Source: Natronosalvus vescus (GTDB taxonomy: Archaea; Halobacteriota; Halobacteria; Halobacteriales; Natrialbaceae). Taken from it: a stretch of DNA of 64,000 nt. The stretch covers positions 1,860,001-1,924,000 of the forward strand of contig NZ_CP099546.1 in NCBI RefSeq assembly GCF_023973145.1, given 5' to 3'. Both the position numbers and the translations under genes were made by a program. The stretch's first letter is position 1; every line of letters starts with the position of its first letter. Under the pieces are notes generated by a model. It did no database searches and was not told the origin of the DNA. It was given only the letters and a program-made list of their open reading frames with translations. This document shows positions 37,086-45,867 of this stretch, one piece after another.

Positions 37086-38549
37086 ATGGATCGGGAGACG
37101 CCGGATTCTGAAACGGACGACGATATGTCGGCGATCAGTTTCGGGACGGATGGGTGGCGGGCCCAACTCGAGGTCTTCACCACGCCTCGGGTTCGGATGG
37201 TAGCGCAGGCGATTGCGACGACCCTGCGTGCGGACGGCCAGTCAACCCCGGTCGTCGTCGGCTACGACGTACGGGAGACGTCTCGGGGGTTCGCCGAGGA
37301 GGTGACGCGTGTGCTGTGTGCCAACGGCTACGACGTCCTCCTGAGCGAGCGCGACCGACCGACGCCGCTGTGTGCCCACGCTGTCGTCGACCGAGGATTC
37401 TCGGGTGCGGTCGTAATCACGGCTTCGCACAACCCGCCGTCGTACAACGGCATCAAGTTCATTCCAGAGGACGGCGCGCCCGCCCTGCCGTCCGTGATGG
37501 ACGCCATCGCCGATAACCTCGCCGAACCACAGCCCAGTCCCCAGGACGAGCACGGAACCGTTCGGGAAGTCGACCTAGTGGACGCCCACGCAGAGGCCTG
37601 TCTCGAGCTGATGGGATCGATCGTCGACACCGACACCGACACCGACTTCGATGTCGACACCCCATCGAACCCGCTCGAGGGGGTCACGGTCGCCTACGAC
37701 GCCATGCACGGCAGCGGCCGGGGGACGACTGACGCGCTGCTCGAGCGAGCGGGAGCTCAGGTCACTCGTCTTCGTTGTGAACGCGACCCCGAGTTTGGGG
37801 GTGGTGCACCCGAACCCGCCTCGGAGAACCTCGAGGCACTGATCGAGGCCGTCACCGAGGGTGAGGCGGATCTGGGAGTCGCGAACGACGGCGACGCCGA
37901 CCGGGTCGCTATCGTCACGTCCGAACGAGGGTATCTGGACGAGAACCTCTTCTTCGCCGCGCTCTACGACTTCCTGCTCGAGGCCGATTCCGGCCCGGCG
38001 ATCCGGACGGTGTCGACGACGTACCTGATCGACCGCGTCGGGGAGGCCCACGGTGAGTCCGTCCACGAGGTGCCCGTCGGCTTCAAGTGGGTCGCCGAGG
38101 CGATGGCCGAGCACGCCGCCCTCGTCGGCGGGGAAGAGTCCGGCGGGTTCACCGTCCGCGGCCACGTCCGCGAGAAAGATGGCGTCCTGATGGGGCTCCT
38201 CGCGACAGTCATGCATGCCGCAGAACCGATCGACGAGCGCGTCGACCGTCTGCTCGAGGATCACGGCGAAGTCGTCCAGGGGAAGATCAGCGTTCCCTGC
38301 CCGGACGACGAGAAGGCGGCGGTGCTCGCCGCGCTCGAGGACGAAATTCCTGAGACGGTCGCGGGGACGTCGGTCGCCGGCGTCAACACCGCGGACGGGT
38401 TCAAGCTGGCGCTCGAGGACGGCTCCTGGCTGTTGATCCGCCCGAGCGGGACGGAACCCGTCCTCAGGGTGTACGCCGAAGCCGAGAACGAAGCGCGCGT
38501 GGATACCCTGTGTGACGCGGGCGAGGCGTTGCTCGAGCCGTCGACGTGA
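37086..38549 (+). CDS. phosphohexomutase (phosphoglucomutase/phosphomannomutase family)
   Basis: 487 residues from the ATG at 37086; an ATG at 37125 would give the common MSAISFGTDGWRA start, and the 13 extra residues are acidic. The phosphoserine is S114 in ITASHNPPSYNG, the metal loop is NDGDADR (D268, D270, D272), the sugar loop is GGEESGG and the phosphate loop RPSGTEP. It interconverts hexose 1- and 6-phosphates, for nucleotide sugars and glycosylation. A short DTDTDTDFD run is inserted near residue 180. Confidence 0.93.
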   Translation: MDRETPDSETDDDMSAISFGTDGWRAQLEVFTTPRVRMVAQAIATTLRADGQSTPVVVGYDVRETSRGFAEEVTRVLCANGYDVLLSERDRPTPLCAHAVVDRGFSGAVVITASHNPPSYNGIKFIPEDGAPALPSVMDAIADNLAEPQPSPQDEHGTVREVDLVDAHAEACLELMGSIVDTDTDTDFDVDTPSNPLEGVTVAYDAMHGSGRGTTDALLERAGAQVTRLRCERDPEFGGGAPEPASENLEALIEAVTEGEADLGVANDGDADRVAIVTSERGYLDENLFFAALYDFLLEADSGPAIRTVSTTYLIDRVGEAHGESVHEVPVGFKWVAEAMAEHAALVGGEESGGFTVRGHVREKDGVLMGLLATVMHAAEPIDERVDRLLEDHGEVVQGKISVPCPDDEKAAVLAALEDEIPETVAGTSVAGVNTADGFKLALEDGSWLLIRPSGTEPVLRVYAEAENEARVDTLCDAGEALLEPST

Positions 38550-38710
38550 GCGTCGCTGAACGGGACGGTTCGTCGTACTGTAGGCACGACACGGTGGGTT
38601 CGAAGGGACGATACGTGCTGCCGTTCGAACGACCGGGCCGGGGGTGTTAGGGGGTCGTTACCCACCATCGGCAGGCCAAGGTTTTTGCAAACAGTCGGTG
38701 GCGATAGCCC

Positions 38711-38965
38711 ATGGCGGATACGACCACCTACAACGACACGCTGACGAGGGACGAAACGGCCGACCTGCTCCAGGAACTCGCCCGCGAACTGCGCGGTACC
38801 GGTGCTTCGAGGGTCACCGTCGGCAACAAGACCGTGACGCTTGAGCCCGCCGACGAAATCGACTACGACCTCGAGGTCGAGGAACGATCGCCGATGCTCG
38901 GTGGCAAACACGAGGAAATCTCGATCTCGATCGAGTGGGCTGTCAAAAAGGAGCCACAGGAGTAG
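38711..38965 (+). CDS. amphi-Trp domain protein
   Basis: 84 residues. TRDETADLLQELARELRG, VTLEPADEIDYDLEVEE and an ISIEWAV end near residues 71-77 with a single Trp define the amphi-Trp domain, a small amphipathic module frequent in haloarchaea and of unknown function. The ATG at 38711 gives the normal start. Confidence 0.88.
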   Translation: MADTTTYNDTLTRDETADLLQELARELRGTGASRVTVGNKTVTLEPADEIDYDLEVEERSPMLGGKHEEISISIEWAVKKEPQE

Positions 38966-39178
38966 CGAGGAAGCCGCTTGGGCTACCTGTCACTTCGGGG
39001 CAGTTCTGGCCTCCGTTTGCTCCAACCACCTCTACTCCACTGACTGCAACTACTCCACTGACCACCACCAGTTACACAACAACCTCGAGCGGATCTCTGG
39101 CTCAGTGCTCCCGATCCTTTGGCTCGAGGTTGCCATTTCCGGGTCGCTACCTTTCCCCGAAGGGGTCGTCGTTCACGT

Positions 39179-39547
39179 ATGGGACGAGGCGATACTGACG
39201 AGGCGGCGTTCATGGAATTGTCGTCGGATAGTTGGCACCAGGTCGACGAGGGAGGATACGCGATCGACTGCCCCGAGTGTGGATCGAAGGCGTCGCTCAT
39301 GGGCGTCGTCGAACACGGTCGGTGCAACGGCTTTCTCGACCGCCAGGAGGAGGGAGAGGACGCCGGCACGGACTGTACGGCCAAACTCTGGTTCGAACTG
39401 GGGTACAAGTCCGAGCCAGCGGAGTCGGACGCCGGCGAGGGGGGCAGGACGGCGGCCGGCTCGAGCGACGAAGGCGATGACGACATCGATGACAAACACG
39501 ACAAGCCACCGGGTACCGATGGCACGGTCGACGCCGACTCGCAGTAG
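39179..39547 (+). CDS. small zinc-binding haloarchaeal protein
   Basis: 122 residues from the ATG at 39179 (ATG at 39212 is an alternative). The core is about 60 residues with YAIDCPECGSKASLMGVVEH, then RCNGFL and DAGTDCTAKLWFELGYK: cysteines at about 31, 34, 49 and 66 can hold a zinc. The last 45 residues are an acidic Gly/Asp/Ser tail of low complexity. Function unknown. Convergent with the phosphoesterase gene. Confidence 0.65.
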   Translation: MGRGDTDEAAFMELSSDSWHQVDEGGYAIDCPECGSKASLMGVVEHGRCNGFLDRQEEGEDAGTDCTAKLWFELGYKSEPAESDAGEGGRTAAGSSDEGDDDIDDKHDKPPGTDGTVDADSQ

Positions 39548-39564
39548 CCTGCTGGTGTGGCGAC

Positions 39565-40230
39565 TCACTCGCCGCGAGCTAATCGGGTGCCGATCCGTTC
39601 GGGCAACCCAGCCTCTGTGACCGCCGCCTGCACGCGGTCGACGTCGTAGTCGACGCGATGGGTCTCGACCGTGAGCGTCTCGAGATCCAGGATTGCGTAG
39701 GCCGCTCGCGGATCGCCATCGCGGGGTTGCCCGACGCTACCGGGATTGACCACTATCCCCTCGGCGTAACGCTCGACGTGCTGGATGTGGGTGTGGCCGA
39801 GGACGAGGACGTCCTCGTCCTCGAGCAACCGTGGCGAGAAGTCCCGCGGGTAGGTGTAGCGATCGGGATCGGCTGGATGGCCGTGTATAAGCTTTAGTCG
39901 CCCGTCGAACTCGAGACGCTCTGTGGGTAACGAAGTCAGCCAATCCCGCTGAGGCTCGGTCACCTGCTCACTGGCGAGTTCGACTCCCGCGGCGGCCATC
40001 TCGTTGAATCGGAAGGTCGTTTCCTGGACGACCGCCCGGTCGTGATTGCCCATCACGGTCGGTACCTCGAGGTCGCGGAGCCTGTCGATACAGTCGGCGG
40101 GCCAGGGATTGTAGCCGACGACGTCACCCGCACAGACGATTGCGTCCACGGCCGATCGCTCGAGTTCCTCGAGCACGGCCTCGAGCGCCGGGAGATTGCT
40201 GTGGACGTCCGAGATGATGCCGACGTGCAT
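39565..40230 (-). CDS. metallophosphoesterase (YfcE/MJ0936-like)
   Basis: 221 residues of the calcineurin-like fold. Metal ligands in order: D8 and H10 (IISDVHSN), D36 (CAGDVVGYNP), N62-H63 (MGNHD), HGHP and GHTH, with NPGSVGQPRDGDPRAAYAIL near the end. Such enzymes hydrolyse phosphodiesters or nucleotides in vitro; the natural substrate is unknown. ATG at 40230 gives the exact family start MHVGIISD. Confidence 0.92.
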   Translation of the reverse strand: MHVGIISDVHSNLPALEAVLEELERSAVDAIVCAGDVVGYNPWPADCIDRLRDLEVPTVMGNHDRAVVQETTFRFNEMAAAGVELASEQVTEPQRDWLTSLPTERLEFDGRLKLIHGHPADPDRYTYPRDFSPRLLEDEDVLVLGHTHIQHVERYAEGIVVNPGSVGQPRDGDPRAAYAILDLETLTVETHRVDYDVDRVQAAVTEAGLPERIGTRLARGE

Positions 40231-40656
40231 GGCTCACAGTGAAGCCGTCGAGGGTCATGTATGTGGGGGATGAGGGTACCGGCCGTGTTCAGACTACCGC
40301 GAGTATGCGGAACGCGGTTCGAACCGGTTTCAGGCCAGTCAGCGTGTACGCTGAACGCCGTCGAGGGCACCCTGCCTTTGCGGTAGGGCCATCCAGCCAC
40401 GGAGCACACAGTCCGTGGTCGCTTCCACACGCGACATCGCTCCTACAGACGACGACACACCGCGTTGGACATCGACAGTGTTGTGCACCGACTCGACTCG
40501 AGGCTGGACGCTCACCTGGCGAATTTCGAAACCGAACCGGGCTGTGTGACTGCTGAAACGGCCACAACGATTATCGTGATCTGTTAGCGGCCGGAACAGT
40601 AAAGAAACAACCCGCCGACCTATCGCGTACGTCGGATTTCGTCCGTCGATAGAGCT
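40231..40656. other. non-coding region
   Basis: 426 bases between divergent genes without a gene I can support. A small perfect hairpin (ccacgga / tccgtgg, 40397-40418) is present; a structured RNA cannot be excluded but no known RNA was recognised. Confidence 0.35.
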
Positions 40657-41361
40657 ATGGAACCGAGTCTTCCCGAATCAGTCGACGCCCCATCGAACGT
40701 GTTGCTCGTCCACCGTACACACCGGGCAGCACCAGCCTGCCAGGAACTCTGTACATCCTGTGTGGACGCTGCAGAGCTTCGCGTGACGTTCGCCGATACC
40801 GAGCCAACGCGCGGCCCGATCGCCAGCGACGGCCCGGCGAAACTGGGCATCGTCTCCGTCGGGGACGTCCTCCGTGCAACGGAGACCGCGGCGGGCCCGG
40901 ATTACACCGCCCCGTTCGTCGTCGACGCCATCGACGACCCGACCGATCTCAGCACCCTTGGCGTGAAGATCAGCGAATTCTGCGAACACTGGGGCGACGA
41001 CTATCAGATCACGGTCTGTTTTCACTCCCTCGATATGCTGTTGCGCCACGCCACACCCAAGACGGTGTTTCAGTTCGTCTACGTTCTCACCAACCGACTC
41101 TCGAGCGTCGGTGCGCTCGCACACTTTCACCTCGACCCGACGGCACACGACGACCGCATTGTCTCGACGTTCGGCTCGATATTTGACGACGTCGTCGTCG
41201 ACGAGAGCGTCCAGGTCGATCTCCCTGAAGCGACGGACGAGGAAGTTGCCTCGCTGCTCGAGGAGTGGGACGATAGTGATGACGACGCGTGGGACACCAC
41301 GGCGGCCCAGGTGTCACAGGAAGCGACTGACGACGATATCGCTCGCTTGCTCGGCAACTGA
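40657..41361 (+). CDS. KaiC/RecA-like haloarchaeal protein without P-loop
   Basis: 234 residues. The body resembles a degenerate RecA/KaiC fold: VLLVHRTHRAAPACQELC at the start with no GxxxxGKT, a strand-helix pair ITVCFHSLDMLLRHATPKTVF, and ALAHFHLDPTAHDDRIVSTF. The last ~45 residues are two acidic repeats ending EEVASLLEEWDD and DDIARLLGN, which look like short interaction motifs. Many haloarchaea have several such proteins, some beside signalling genes. Function unknown; ATP binding is unlikely. Confidence 0.68.
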   Translation: MEPSLPESVDAPSNVLLVHRTHRAAPACQELCTSCVDAAELRVTFADTEPTRGPIASDGPAKLGIVSVGDVLRATETAAGPDYTAPFVVDAIDDPTDLSTLGVKISEFCEHWGDDYQITVCFHSLDMLLRHATPKTVFQFVYVLTNRLSSVGALAHFHLDPTAHDDRIVSTFGSIFDDVVVDESVQVDLPEATDEEVASLLEEWDDSDDDAWDTTAAQVSQEATDDDIARLLGN

Positions 41362-41511
41362 GGCTGCGTCGATGGTGTTTTGGGACGCGTTCGTCCGATC
41401 CTCGAGCGTGGCTCCACCTCGAGGGTGTTGGATGTCGCGTGCGTCCCGATGGCACGCACACCCGACGCCAAACGAAACCCTTTATCCACTCCGCCCAGAA
41501 GTGGGGGGTAC

Positions 41512-41584
41512 GGGATCGTGGGTTAGCCTGGTATACTTCGGGCCTTGGGTGCCCGTGACCCCGGTTCAAATCCGGGCGATCCCA
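41512..41584 (+). tRNA. tRNA-Pro (UGG)
   Basis: 73 nt. Acceptor stem GGGATCG/CGATCCC with discriminator A, anticodon stem CGGGC/GCCCG with loop CTTGGGT (anticodon TGG), and T arm CCGGTTCAAATCCGG. A TATA-like ctttatcc (41480-41487) lies about 28 bases upstream. No intron. Confidence 0.95.
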
Positions 41585-41733
41585 TCGTTTTGCTGTCCTC
41601 GCCGTCGTGAACGGTGGCTGATTCGTTCACCGCCCACTCGAGTACGTCTCGAGCTTCTTGAGTGGTTATTCCGCGGTACGTGATCGAGCCACGACCGGCT
41701 CAATCACGACCACTTCCAGTCTGCTATACGACC

Positions 41734-41740
41734 ATTTATA
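41734..41740 (+). promoter_or_regulatory. TATA box of the MCM gene
   Basis: atttata about 30 bases before the ATG at 41767, consistent with a leaderless or short-leader mRNA. Confidence 0.5.
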
Positions 41741-41766
41741 CCCCATGCCGACCCTAGCCCAGTGCA

Positions 41767-44700
41767 ATGGCGCAAGCGGGCAACTCCGAACTCGTCGATG
41801 CTTTCGAGCAGTTCTTCCGCAACTACTACGACAACGAGATCAAGCAGCTCGCCCAGCGGTACCCCAACGAACAGCGGTCGCTCTACATCGACTGGCAGGA
41901 TCTCTACCGCTTCGATCCGAACCTCGCCGACGACTTCATCAACCAGCCCGAACAGCTCCAGCGCTACGCCGAGGAGGCCTTGCGGCTGTACGACCTTCCA
42001 ATCGACGTCAGTCTCGGCCAGGCACACGTTCGCATCCGCGGACTTCCCGACACCGAGTCGCCGGAGATTCGCGACATTCGAGCCCGGTACATGAACAAGC
42101 TCGTGCAGGTTCGCGGGATCATCCGGAAAGCGACCGACGTCCGCCCGAAAATCGAGGAGGCCGCCTTCGAGTGCCAGCTCTGTGGCACGCTCAACCGCAT
42201 CCCGCAGTCGACCGGCGACTTCCAGGAACCCCACGAGTGTCAGGGCTGTGAGCGACAGGGCCCCTTCCGGGTCAACTTCGACCAGTCGGAGTTCGTCGAC
42301 TCCCAGAAACTTCGCATTCAGGAGAGTCCGGAAGGGCTCCGCGGCGGGGAGACCCCGCAGGCAATCGACGTCAACATCGAGGACGACATCACGGGCGAAG
42401 TGACCCCCGGCGACCACGTTTCGGCCGTCGGTGTGCTCCGCCTCGAGCAACAGGGCAACCAGCAGGAGAAGTCCCCCATCTTCGACTTCTACATGGAGGG
42501 GATGTCCGTCGCGGTCGACGAAGAGCAGTTCGAGGACATGGACATCACCGACGAGGATAAAAAGCAGATCTACGAAATCTCCCGCCAGGAGGACGTCTAC
42601 GAGCAGATGGTCGGTTCCATCGCGCCGGCCATCTACGGCTACGACGACGAGAAACTCGCGATGATGCTCCAGCTCTTTTCGGGCGTGACGAAACAGTTGC
42701 CCGATGGCTCGAGGATCCGTGGGGACTTACACATGCTGCTTATTGGTGATCCTGGTACGGGTAAGAGCCAGATGCTCAGTTATATCCAGAACATCGCCCC
42801 CCGATCTGTCTACACATCGGGGAAGGGTTCGTCCTCGGCCGGGCTTACCGCTGCAGCTGTGAGAGATGATTTCGGCGACGGCCAGCAGTGGACGCTCGAG
42901 GCCGGAGCACTCGTTTTGGCTGACCAGGGGATCGCGGCGATTGACGAGTTGGACAAGATGCGGTGTGTTACCGGTGACACGTTCGTTCACACTGGGAACG
43001 GGATCAAACAAATCCGTGAACTTGCACACGAGTCGGTAACTGAGGGCTCAATCGAAGAACTTCAGAACGGACGGACGATTCGCTATGTCGATACGGACGT
43101 CTGGACAATGACCGAGGACGGAAAACTCGTCAGACGCGACGTCCTTGCCATTCACGAATATGACGCACCAACTGAACTGTGTGAGGTCGAATTGGAGAGT
43201 GGAGAGAAGCTGACGACGACGGTTGACCATCCCTTCTTCGTTCTGGACGAAGGGTGCCGAACGGAGCGTCAAGCGCAGCATCTTTGCGAGAATGACTGGG
43301 TATACGTTCCGAGTACGATTCCAACAGAAATCACGGATGGCGGTGTCAGTGTGTTACCTGACCCCCATCCGGTGCCTGAGAAGAGCACCGTAACCGAGGC
43401 TCATGGTGCCGTTTTGGGTTATCTTGCAGGAGATGGAAATATCTTCTACAACCGACAGGCGGGGAGTTACGGCTTCCGCTTTACGAACAAAGAAGAGCAA
43501 CTCTTGAGCGACTTCGAAGCAGCTTGTGAGGATGCGTTCGATACACAAGCTGTCCGGCATCCAAGCGAGCAGCGGAGTGACGGCGTCGAAACGGTTCATG
43601 TTCACGGCAAACAGTACGTTGACGAACTCTTCGAATCGGGTGCGAATCTCGAAATTTTCGATGGAAAACGACTTCCGAAGGGGGTCACTACTGCCTCTCG
43701 AGAGACCAAAGCTGCCTTCGTTCGTGCCCTCGCGGATTCGGAAGGGACAATCGGCGAACGGGCCGTCAAAATCTATTCATCCAGCTATGAGCTACTCCTC
43801 GGAACGAAGATGCTCCTCCTCGAGTTTGGGGTCGCGAGCCAAATACAGACACGAGAGCGTGAAGACAAAAGAGATGTCTTCGTTCTCGCGATCACGGCTC
43901 ACCGGTCGCTTGCAGCCTTCAATCGACATATCGGGTTCACTCTCGACCGAAAACAGCGCGCGTTAGAGCGGGCATGTGAACGAACGACTGGGAATCGAAC
44001 GATCATAGACGTTCTTCCCGAATGCGGTGACTTGTTTGAACAGGCCCGTGGAGCCCTTCGTTTGTTCCAATCTGAGTGCGGTCTCGAACATGATTCGACG
44101 TACTGTAACTTCGAAAACGGTGATGCCAACGCCTCACTGCGACTTGCGAAACAGATACTCGAGACGTTCGAGGAGCGAAAGGAAGCTGCAGGTGAGCACT
44201 ACGATGAACTGGCCTCCCAAACTACGTGGAAACGACTCGACGAACTACGAGAACGATATCACGTCTCACAACGTGAATTGGTCGCAGAAATGTCTCTCTC
44301 CCAGCCGCACATATCCGCTTGTTGGGGACGTGATCCCGATCTCAGAGGACGAGTTCGTCACCGCCTGCGTGAGCTACTCGAAATCCCTGCGTCGGTCACT
44401 CTCGAGCCACTCCAGAACGTGATCGAGGCCGACGTGAAGTGGCGTCGAGTCGCGTCAGTTCGATCGGTTGACTCTGAAGCACATACAGACACGACGGTTC
44501 GGGTTCTCGAACATCGCCTCGCCGACGAACTTGGTATGAACAGTACGGAATCTGTTCGTGAGCAGGCACGTTCGTTGATCCAAAGCAATACATCGCCCGA
44601 AACGTGGGACGAACTCAGAGCGGAACTCGACGCGTATGGGATTTCATTCCAGCGCGTTGCAACGGAGATGGACGTGGCTGGGTCGACGGTATCCCGATGG

Positions 44701-45795
44701 TTCTCGGGTGCTGTCGATGTCAATAATTTCGCCACCGTTCAGTCTGTCTGTGACCAACTGATCGAGTCGAAGCGACAGCGTCTCACGGAGCTATGTGAAT
44801 CGATCGATCGAAGAGACCGCCCGCGAGTGTACGACCTCACAGTCGACGGGACGCACAACTTCATCGCGAACGGAATGGTCGTCCACAACTCCGAAGACCG
44901 CAGTGCCATGCACGAGGCCCTCGAGCAACAGAAGATCTCGGTCTCGAAGGCGGGGATCAACGCCACGCTCAAGTCCCGCTGTTCGTTGCTCGGCGCAGCG
45001 AACCCCAAGTACGGCCGGTTCGACCAGTACGAACCCATCGGCGAGCAGATCGACCTCGAGCCGGCGCTCATCTCGCGGTTCGACCTGATCTTCACGGTCA
45101 CCGACCAGCCCGACGAGGAGAAAGATCGCAACCTCGCCGAGCACATCCTGAAGACGAACTACGCGGGTGAGTTGACCACCCAGCAACAGCAGATGCCATC
45201 CCTCGACGTCTCGACCGAGGAGATCGAGTCGATGACGGAGAAGGTCGATCCGGTGATCGACGCCGACCTGTTGCGCAAGTACATCGCCTACTCGAAGCAG
45301 AACTGTCACCCGCGGATGACCGAGGAGGCCAGGGACGCGATCCGGGACTTCTACGTCGACTTGCGTTCGAAGGGAACCGACGAGGACGCGCCGGTGCCGG
45401 TCACGGCCCGGAAGCTCGAGGGCCTTGTCAGGCTGTCGGAAGCCAGCGCTCGGGTTCGCCTCTCGGACACGGTCGAACTCTCGGATGCGGAGCGGGTGAT
45501 CGAAATCGTCCGGTCGTGTCTCCAGGACATCGGCGTCGATCCCGAAACGGGGGAGTTCGACGCCGACATCGTCGAGGCCGGGACGTCGAAGTCCCAGCGT
45601 GACCGGATCAAGAACATCAAACAGCTCATCAGCGACATCGAGGAGGAGTACGACGACGGCGCCCCGATAGACGTCGTGCTGGAGCGGGCTGGCGAGATCG
45701 GGATGGACGAGTCGAAGGCCGAACACGAAATCGAGAAGCTCAAACAGAAAGGCGAGGTGTACGAGCCGAGCACGAACAATTTGCGGACGACGTGA
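41767..45795 (+). CDS. mcm: replicative helicase MCM, precursor with intein
   Basis: 1342-residue precursor; removing the intein (400-1041) leaves a 700-residue MCM, normal length. The N-terminal domain has a zinc-binding pair FECQLCG...HECQGCE (about 135-165). The AAA+ domain has Walker A GDPGTGKS (327-334), Walker B AIDELDK (391-397) and the arginine finger in ISRFDLIFTV; a C-terminal winged helix ends the chain. It is the hexameric helicase that unwinds DNA at forks. The intein interrupts the conserved block between DELDKMR and SEDRSAMHEALEQQ, so splicing is essential for function. Extein codons around 42727-42963 differ from the rest. Confidence 0.97.
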   Translation: MAQAGNSELVDAFEQFFRNYYDNEIKQLAQRYPNEQRSLYIDWQDLYRFDPNLADDFINQPEQLQRYAEEALRLYDLPIDVSLGQAHVRIRGLPDTESPEIRDIRARYMNKLVQVRGIIRKATDVRPKIEEAAFECQLCGTLNRIPQSTGDFQEPHECQGCERQGPFRVNFDQSEFVDSQKLRIQESPEGLRGGETPQAIDVNIEDDITGEVTPGDHVSAVGVLRLEQQGNQQEKSPIFDFYMEGMSVAVDEEQFEDMDITDEDKKQIYEISRQEDVYEQMVGSIAPAIYGYDDEKLAMMLQLFSGVTKQLPDGSRIRGDLHMLLIGDPGTGKSQMLSYIQNIAPRSVYTSGKGSSSAGLTAAAVRDDFGDGQQWTLEAGALVLADQGIAAIDELDKMRCVTGDTFVHTGNGIKQIRELAHESVTEGSIEELQNGRTIRYVDTDVWTMTEDGKLVRRDVLAIHEYDAPTELCEVELESGEKLTTTVDHPFFVLDEGCRTERQAQHLCENDWVYVPSTIPTEITDGGVSVLPDPHPVPEKSTVTEAHGAVLGYLAGDGNIFYNRQAGSYGFRFTNKEEQLLSDFEAACEDAFDTQAVRHPSEQRSDGVETVHVHGKQYVDELFESGANLEIFDGKRLPKGVTTASRETKAAFVRALADSEGTIGERAVKIYSSSYELLLGTKMLLLEFGVASQIQTREREDKRDVFVLAITAHRSLAAFNRHIGFTLDRKQRALERACERTTGNRTIIDVLPECGDLFEQARGALRLFQSECGLEHDSTYCNFENGDANASLRLAKQILETFEERKEAAGEHYDELASQTTWKRLDELRERYHVSQRELVAEMSLSQPHISACWGRDPDLRGRVRHRLRELLEIPASVTLEPLQNVIEADVKWRRVASVRSVDSEAHTDTTVRVLEHRLADELGMNSTESVREQARSLIQSNTSPETWDELRAELDAYGISFQRVATEMDVAGSTVSRWFSGAVDVNNFATVQSVCDQLIESKRQRLTELCESIDRRDRPRVYDLTVDGTHNFIANGMVVHNSEDRSAMHEALEQQKISVSKAGINATLKSRCSLLGAANPKYGRFDQYEPIGEQIDLEPALISRFDLIFTVTDQPDEEKDRNLAEHILKTNYAGELTTQQQQMPSLDVSTEEIESMTEKVDPVIDADLLRKYIAYSKQNCHPRMTEEARDAIRDFYVDLRSKGTDEDAPVPVTARKLEGLVRLSEASARVRLSDTVELSDAERVIEIVRSCLQDIGVDPETGEFDADIVEAGTSKSQRDRIKNIKQLISDIEEEYDDGAPIDVVLERAGEIGMDESKAEHEIEKLKQKGEVYEPSTNNLRTT
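42964..44889 (+). mobile_element. intein with LAGLIDADG homing endonuclease and HTH modules
   Basis: 642 residues (400-1041 of the precursor). Splicing residues are all present: C400 (block A, CVTGDTFV), the TVDHPFF histidine of block B, block F VYDLTVDGTHNFIANG, penultimate H1040, N1041 and +1 S1042. The endonuclease has LGYLAGDG (catalytic D556) and ALADSEGTI (catalytic E659), so both active-site acids are intact. Between endonuclease and block F are two similar HTH units (about 821-854 and 947-980). The DNA is visibly AT-richer than the extein and uses codons such as AGA, ATA and TTG. Likely a functional homing element. Confidence 0.95.
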
Positions 45796-45867
45796 GCGGG
45801 TTCGGTGACGATCACTTGCCACCCCCTCGAGAACGCGTTCCGATGCGCCCCGCCGCGCTGAGGGTGA

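Noticed and set aside
40397-40418. Hairpin ccacgga/tccgtgg as a structured RNA
   Set aside because: A 7-bp stem in GC-rich DNA is expected by chance; no promoter or conserved RNA motif was seen.
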